This document shows positions 16,064 to 20,676 of a DNA stretch of 20,676 bases, one piece after another. A model generated the notes under the pieces. It saw nothing but the letters and a program-made list of their open reading frames with translations, made no database searches and was not told the origin of the DNA. The first letter of the stretch is position 1. Every line of letters starts with the position of its first letter. The translations under genes were made by a program, and so were the position numbers. Source of the stretch: Rs1 sp034111875 (lineage in GTDB: Bacteria; Pseudomonadota; Gammaproteobacteria; Pseudomonadales; Balneatricaceae); the NCBI GenBank assembly GCA_034111875.1, contig JAWUWK010000083.1:1-20676 (forward strand), read 5' to 3'.

Positions 16064-17320
16064 TCACTCAAATATTGCATCGATAATCGCCTCTTGGGTC
16101 AATCGGGGCTGAACCGCTGGCCGTGCAGCATCGAGTAACGCGTCAATCGCCTCGGTTAATTTTTTTGTATTCAATTGGTTAGGATCTAAAATTGCAGCTA
16201 TACCTAGATTTTCCAAATCAGCAGCGTTAGCGAATTGGTCAGTCGAGAAGGGTAACACTAGTTGTTTCACTCCTGCGCCAAGACATTCTTGTACACTGTT
16301 ATTGCCACCGTGGTGAATGGCTAAGTCTGCATACTGCAGCATAGCGACTTGAGGCAGTTCGCGCGCCACTATCCAATCCTCAGGGATGGGGCCTAGCTGG
16401 TGTGTCGGCATTGAACCTATGGCCATGGCAGCGCGTAAGCCAGTTTTACGCAGTGCTTGTGCAATGCACAGCAAAACATCTTCGCGGTGCGACAAAAAGG
16501 TACCTAAAGCAATATAAATCTGTGGCTGATTGTCCTTTTGATCACGCCAGGCGATGAGACGATCAGGGAGTTGCTCTTGGCGCACGAGTGGACCCACAAA
16601 TCGATGATCTGATGCTAAGGCTTTAAAGCGCAGGGCCCGGTGGTAACATGAAACGCTATTGTAGAGCACCCTATGACCATGCACTCTGAAGGCGTCTTTT
16701 ACTGGGGCACGCTCAGGTGCGATACTCGCCAGTGCACTGTTCCATCTATCGGTGAAGGCGGCGGTAACAGTGTCAGCTAGATGCTCAACGTCGTCTAATT
16801 GCTGTGGATCTGGCGTCAGGCATGCTGGCCATTGCGCTGGAATTCCATAACGTTCATCACTGACAGGAAGCTGGCTAGGGTGACCCGGTACCAAGGTTAT
16901 AAAAGGTTTATTAAGCGCATACATCGCTAGCGTTGAGCCAAAAGACACATGGTCGACTAAGACTTCGTCAGGCATTATATCGCTGTGCAGGCTAGCAATG
17001 TCACTAGCTATCTGCTCAGGTTTCCATAGCAGATCAATTTGGCGTTGTCTTGCCTGATAGCGAATGGTTTCTAGCGCACCTTTGCGAGTGGCATCGAGAA
17101 AGCGATCGATCGACGCATCTCTGGTAACAACGCCGCTATTTGAAGACGCGGCGAGATTGAGCTCGCGCCACTCAAATCCCTCTTCGATGACACGTGCCCT
17201 CAGACCGTTACCCGTGGCAATAATTACGCGCTTATCGTCTTGTTGAGCCGCACGTGCAATAACGGCTAAAGGGCCATAGTGTGATGCATAGTCTGGGCTG
17301 ATGACCAGTAACGTCATCAT
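16064..17320 (-). CDS. UGT/MGT-like GT1 glycosyltransferase
   Basis: A 418-residue GT-B enzyme related to UDP-glucuronosyl/macrolide glycosyltransferases (GT1, GT28-like C-terminus). The N-terminal domain (LLVISPDYASHYGPLAVIAR, later VIIATGNGLRARVIEEGFEW) is the acceptor half. The C-terminal half has IYIALGTFLSHREDVL and the nucleotide-sugar signature HHGGNNSVQECLGAGVKQLV followed by PFSTDQFANA, with the family's HxGG, Glu and Asp-Gln residues present. It should transfer a sugar from a nucleotide donor to a small or lipid acceptor; donor and acceptor are unknown. ATG ATG begins at 17320, overlapping the upstream glycosyltransferase by ATGA (17317-17320), so the two are translationally coupled and probably act in one pathway. 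No transmembrane segment is obvious, so it is likely cytosolic or membrane-associated. The frame is intact. Confidence 0.85.
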   Translation of the reverse strand: MMTLLVISPDYASHYGPLAVIARAAQQDDKRVIIATGNGLRARVIEEGFEWRELNLAASSNSGVVTRDASIDRFLDATRKGALETIRYQARQRQIDLLWKPEQIASDIASLHSDIMPDEVLVDHVSFGSTLAMYALNKPFITLVPGHPSQLPVSDERYGIPAQWPACLTPDPQQLDDVEHLADTVTAAFTDRWNSALASIAPERAPVKDAFRVHGHRVLYNSVSCYHRALRFKALASDHRFVGPLVRQEQLPDRLIAWRDQKDNQPQIYIALGTFLSHREDVLLCIAQALRKTGLRAAMAIGSMPTHQLGPIPEDWIVARELPQVAMLQYADLAIHHGGNNSVQECLGAGVKQLVLPFSTDQFANAADLENLGIAAILDPNQLNTKKLTEAIDALLDAARPAVQPRLTQEAIIDAIFE

Positions 17321-19473
17321 AAGACAGTGTCCGATTGATAGAGGCTGACCAATTGCTCTGCCATCACTTCAATCGAGTAACGCTCTGCCACCATTGTTTG
17401 AGCCCGTTTGCCTCTACCTGTGCGGCTAACGAGAGCAGTCCCCTGAACTATTGCCGCTGCTAAGTTGGCGCTTGGATCGACCAGCACGCCGGTATCGTCT
17501 TGAGTTACATAGGTAGGCGGTCCTCCAGTACTAGGTGCAATGACCACCAGACCAGCAGCGAGAGCTTCGATCAATGCGAGACCAAATTCTTCTTTAAGCG
17601 CCCCATCGACGTAAATACCGTCCTGAGACCAGAATCCGACACGACCTTTAACGGTAGCGACCAATAATCTTGCAATATCCGCACGCGGCCTGCCACCGAG
17701 GAGCACAAGCCCTTCGCGATGTGCTCCGTTCACAGGGACAGCCTGATCAATGGCATTAAGCACTGCTCTCTCAGTCTGTGAAGGATTAACTAAGTCACCA
17801 CCGACGATGACTAAGTTGTAACTGGATTGAAGATGCTTGTTAAAAGCCCATGCAGCGGCAACTCTCTCCATCCCTTTTACAGGGTTTAAACGACCAATAC
17901 TTAACAGCAGGGGTAAATTCCTGCGATTTTTTGGGATCTGATTGGCGAGTGCAAGCAGAATATCTGGATGCTTTTGGGCTGTTTTATCATCGCAGGAATA
18001 GCTCGATTGCGTGCGACGAATCAGGTCGAGATCAATACCCTCGGAGATCACGGCTACTCGTTGGCCATTGCGATGGGAGTCAATGCCAAGTAGGTTGAGA
18101 ATGTCACTCGGTTTTGCGCGTGGAAACAACACTAAACGATCGGCCTGTTCTGCTAGTTGCTCTATTAGTCGTGCCCGGAACCAGACGTGTTCTTTAGTGC
18201 ATAGCTGAACGAATTTATCCTGATCTAGCTCCCCACGTGACTGTAGCGAGTGAATAACATTGTGAGGGTCTGGAGCCGCGCTAAAACAGATCGGCACACC
18301 CAGTGTATCGGCAACCTCTAATCCGGCGAGTGTGCCCGCATCGGCCATTCGCAGGTGGAGCAGATCGATTGGGGCATTTTGCTGCAAGATGCGGCGAAGG
18401 CCGCGTTTGATTGAAGGCAATTGCTCCCAGACACTCTCTGGTGTTGGTGCAGGACGACTGTGGTCTCCCACAGCGATCATGGCGTAGGCCAATGCACTGT
18501 GATTAGAAGCCTTGGGGTCGAGTGTGTCAGCGAAAGTTCCCCGACCAATAGTCAACACATGGTCAACATCAGATCGGCGGGCCAAAGCTTCGCCCAGCGA
18601 CACTAACAAGCTAGCCACGCCCCCCGTATCGCCACGACCTCCCATGCTCAGTTTGCCATCAAGACCGTCAGTCAACACCAATTGTGCGATTCGCAACCCC
18701 GCCTTGTTCTGGCTTGGAATAGGTGCCTGTAAAGTGGCTAAATCGTTGAGTGCCAACACCGCGTGATTGCCGATTAAGTCATCAACACTGGCGAGTTTTT
18801 TGAGCGTTAGCTGAGCTTTGCTAGTTAATCGTTCACCAAGTGCGCCGATTGCAGCGATGCGTGAGGTCAAGGCCTCGCTAGAGTCTGAAGCGATTCTCTG
18901 TAAGAGTTCAGTTGAGCCCGCTACAGCGCCGATCAAGTCGATAAGGCGTGCACGAATAATTGCATTATGGGTACTCTCCAACCTTTCGGCGAGGTGAATA
19001 CTAATGGTGTCAGGGCTATAAGCTGACCACTTGTGGAGGGTACGGTGCGCGTGCATCGAGTCTATTCCGCCAACCATTAGCTGATCGCTAAGCCCTTTGA
19101 ATGCGAAGGCATTGGGAGTTCTGCGAGAGAGAAGCCAAGTTGCATGTCGCCTCACTAAAGCAACTGGATGGGTTAAGTGTTTAACTAGCTGATCGTCGGC
19201 AATGTTGTGCTTAACGCTCGCCAGAGATTCCATTGACAAGACAGTCGCAAAATCGCTTTGCTGGGCGAAAGCGCTTAGATCACAGACAAGCTTAGCGGGG
19301 TCATCAGAGAGACTTGCAGTGATTGAAAGTTGCGATGAACGCCTTAACATCCTGACGAAATCATTACCCGCTATTAATCTATCCAGTTCGTCTGTTAAAT
19401 GACTCGCCGATATTTTCCCACTATCGATATTGCTTTGACTTATCTTAGATTGAAGAACCTGAAACGCGCTCAA
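17317..19473 (-). CDS. HEAT-repeat / GT4 fusion glycosyltransferase
   Basis: A 718-residue protein with two parts. Residues about 100-255 are helical repeats resembling HEAT/armadillo units (HPVALVRRHATWLLSRRTPN, then NAIIRARLIDLIGAVAGS, SRIAAIGALGERLTSKAQLT, NHAVLALNDLATLQ). From about 260 a GT-B glycosyltransferase follows: GGRGDTGGVASLLVSLGEAL near its N-terminal nucleotide-sugar region, SIGRLNPVKGMERVAAAW, and the GT4 EX7E motif EEFGLALIEALAAG with PSTGGPPTYV. The repeats may bind a partner or acceptor. TTG at 19473 is preferred as start because AGAGGG lies 6 nt upstream; an earlier TTG at 19491 has no such site. It is coupled to the GT1 gene by ATGA. Sampled 60-base stretches count 58-62% G+C, well above the 33-37% of two stretches in the DUF748 gene, which hints at transfer. 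Product unknown. Confidence 0.82.
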   Translation of the reverse strand: MSAFQVLQSKISQSNIDSGKISASHLTDELDRLIAGNDFVRMLRRSSQLSITASLSDDPAKLVCDLSAFAQQSDFATVLSMESLASVKHNIADDQLVKHLTHPVALVRRHATWLLSRRTPNAFAFKGLSDQLMVGGIDSMHAHRTLHKWSAYSPDTISIHLAERLESTHNAIIRARLIDLIGAVAGSTELLQRIASDSSEALTSRIAAIGALGERLTSKAQLTLKKLASVDDLIGNHAVLALNDLATLQAPIPSQNKAGLRIAQLVLTDGLDGKLSMGGRGDTGGVASLLVSLGEALARRSDVDHVLTIGRGTFADTLDPKASNHSALAYAMIAVGDHSRPAPTPESVWEQLPSIKRGLRRILQQNAPIDLLHLRMADAGTLAGLEVADTLGVPICFSAAPDPHNVIHSLQSRGELDQDKFVQLCTKEHVWFRARLIEQLAEQADRLVLFPRAKPSDILNLLGIDSHRNGQRVAVISEGIDLDLIRRTQSSYSCDDKTAQKHPDILLALANQIPKNRRNLPLLLSIGRLNPVKGMERVAAAWAFNKHLQSSYNLVIVGGDLVNPSQTERAVLNAIDQAVPVNGAHREGLVLLGGRPRADIARLLVATVKGRVGFWSQDGIYVDGALKEEFGLALIEALAAGLVVIAPSTGGPPTYVTQDDTGVLVDPSANLAAAIVQGTALVSRTGRGKRAQTMVAERYSIEVMAEQLVSLYQSDTVL

Positions 19474-19778
19474 AATACACCCTCTCGGCAAATATTAATT
19501 ACAAACTTGTACATCAACTAGTTCCTTTAAGCGTGAAGTAGACTAAAACCTTGTATCGTTAGGTGGTACAGTATGATGTATACGGTGCTAATGGACTATC
19601 GGATCAAATCCGCTGAATACTGGCTTTAAAAAACCCTCTATAAAGCAAAAGCTCCTTCACCTAGGAACACTATAAAAGGGCAGGCAGTGTGCTAGTTAAA
19701 TCGGTAGAAGATTGGAGCTGAAAGCCTTCTGCTTGGTAAGGTCTAGCGGGCCGCCGAAACCCACAATGATGCACCTTG

Positions 19779-19825
19779 CAGCCTAAGATGCCGGGTTAAG
19801 CGTTGACAGGGTAAACCATAGGCTG
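19779..19825. repeat. Inverted repeat with internal pairing
   Basis: CAGCCTA (19779-19785) pairs perfectly with TAGGCTG (19819-19825). Inside, GGTT (19794-19797) can pair with AACC (19814-19817), giving a stacked stem. Looks like a folded RNA or element-end structure; no family recognised. Confidence 0.45.
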
Positions 19826-19894
19826 AGTATTGCGCTGCGCCTTATGTTGCAACAGAAGTATCTTGAAGAGTGTTGACCTAGTTTTCTGATAAGC

Positions 19895-19984
19895 AGGGCT
19901 ATATTTCGAGGCGATAAGGCAAGTCAATTATCGGCTCTTCGCCGTCCTAGGCTTTATGCATCTGGCAATGTTTATTATAGCCCT
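19895..19984. repeat. Inverted repeat AGGGCTATA / TATAGCCCT
   Basis: Perfect 9-bp arms at 19895-19903 and 19976-19984 enclose 72 nt, which themselves contain CGATAA/TTATCG pairing and a GGCGA...TCGCC pair. Together this forms a hierarchical stem-loop. Function unknown. Confidence 0.45.
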
Positions 19985-20519
19985 TTATTTTAAACAAAGC
20001 GGAAGACCCAAAGGGCTGTTTGGCATGCAAATAGCTTGTCTGAAAATTCATTAGACGTAGCCGATAAGTATAACCATCTGGAACGCTGATAGCTTCAAAG
20101 TAGTGCTTTCGTTATCTTGTGCAAATTTGTATAGTCTTCATTAAGTATTAAACTTGTCTATATTTTTTACTTTATTTTTCAGACTTATCTGGACTTTAAA
20201 AGTATCCGGATATCACTGTGCGCCTCCTCGGGGAGGGCAATCTCGCTCATATAAAGAAAAGATCGCCGGAGATACAGATCGTGTCTGTTAGCTCTGCTCG
20301 AACTCATTCCATGCAACGAATAATAAGCGGTAGGGCGCGATAAAAGCGCTCAAAATAAGACTCCAATGGTTTATCTAATGAGTATCGCGAGTCAATATAA
20401 TATCTTTAGAGTATTCTCCTCGCCTTTGAATATTTAACAACAACAGGTTAGTCCCTGTAAGCTCAAACAGGGCTGTTCACTGGGTTATACCATAGGTGGT
20501 TGATCATAGTTATTCCTGA

Positions 20520-20676
20520 TTAGCCATAAGACTCTGCTAGCTTTAAATATTTCTTGGGCATTGGCGGGGTTCTTACCATTATTTCACCCAATAATGGCAG
20601 TAAATTTCTTAAATTGTATCGATGGTTAAACCTAAAACAAAATTCTGCTAAATATCTTGGTAGATGCTTCGAGTTG
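20520..20676 (-). mobile_element. IS1595-family transposase, C-terminal end (partial)
   Basis: The minus strand encodes 51 residues entering from the right edge and ending in TAA at 20520-20522. They read SKHLPRYLAEFCFRFNHRYN, then LRNLLPLLGEIMVRTPPMPK, then KYLKLAESYG. The YLxEFxFRFNxR block and the following basic/hydrophobic tail are typical of the C-terminus of IS1595/ISXO2-like DDE transposases. The frame is open throughout, so the gene may be complete beyond the window. The element's inverted repeat should lie just below 20520; AGGGCTGTTCACTG at 20469 is a candidate but has no partner visible here. Family call is by motif recognition. Confidence 0.7.

Larger units (their letters stand above)
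19474..20519. other. Long ORF-free tract with nested hairpins
   Basis: About 1 kb without any supported gene on either strand. Distinct inverted repeats lie at 19779-19825 and 19895-19984, and a small one (CCCTGT/ACAGGG) at 20453-20472 sits next to the IS1595 remnant. The 9-mer AGGGCTGTT occurs at both 20012 and 20469 in the same orientation. The tract is bounded by the glycosyltransferase start and a transposase remnant. It could be non-coding flank of a mobile element or decayed DNA. The promoter of the glycosyltransferase operon should lie at its left end, but boxes were not assigned. Confidence 0.5.

Noticed and set aside
20192..20253. Short minus-strand frame beginning MSEIALPEEA
   Set aside because: About 21 codons, no clear ribosome-binding site, no recognised family.
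19492..20450. Group II intron or integron attC site
   Set aside because: No domain V-like hairpin, no reverse-transcriptase frame and no attC core motifs could be found.
20012..20477. AGGGCTGTT direct repeat as element boundaries
   Set aside because: Only 9 bases shared and flanks diverge at once; may be chance.

Overview
The window reads as accessory chromosomal DNA from a Gram-negative bacterium, most likely a marine-type gammaproteobacterium. This is an inference from the gene families (AsmA/DUF748 protein, Tat-exported Mo-hydroxylase, YqhC-like AraC regulator) and a mostly 35-50% G+C composition. No rRNA, tRNA, CRISPR array or replication origin was seen. Fragments of two different insertion-sequence families lie at the two edges: IS30 on the left and IS1595 on the right.

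Layout. (a) 1-1554: a decayed IS30 transposase fragment abuts the 3' end of a broken secreted-protein gene. That gene is divergent from a broken Crp/Fnr-type regulator gene, and a perfect 32-bp palindrome sits between them. (b) 1555-2054: no gene, several hairpins. (c) 2055-8522, all on the minus strand: an AraC regulator; then a [2Fe-2S] subunit, a Tat-exported molybdopterin subunit, an XdhC-type chaperone and a MocA-type cytidylyltransferase in one tightly packed unit; then a quinone-oxidoreductase-like enzyme. (d) 8696-9613: an aldo/keto reductase divergent from the AraC gene. (e) 10070-14027: a large DUF748/AsmA-like envelope protein and an EamA transporter, both plus strand. (f) 14356-15741: a PLP-dependent decarboxylase pseudogene with three single-base losses, preceded by a 26-bp palindrome. 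(g) 16064-19473, minus strand: two translationally coupled glycosyltransferases, a HEAT-repeat/GT4 protein followed by a UGT-like GT1 enzyme. (h) 19474-20519: ORF-free and hairpin-bearing. (i) 20520-20676: C-terminus of an IS1595-family transposase entering from the right.

How the genes fit together. MocA would make the cytidine-dinucleotide form of molybdenum cofactor and XdhC would protect and insert it into the catalytic subunit. The two-subunit enzyme would then be exported by Tat as a periplasmic hydroxylase or aldehyde oxidoreductase. The adjacent AraC regulator and divergent aldo/keto reductase repeat the plan of E. coli yqhC with yqhD-dkgA, an aldehyde-responsive module. Region c-d is therefore best read as an aldehyde or N-heterocycle handling island. 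The glycosyltransferase pair is visibly more G+C rich than its neighbours and may be a separate acquisition with an unknown product.

At least four loci are broken while very long genes nearby are intact. This suggests real, patchy gene decay, but some one-base events could be sequencing errors.
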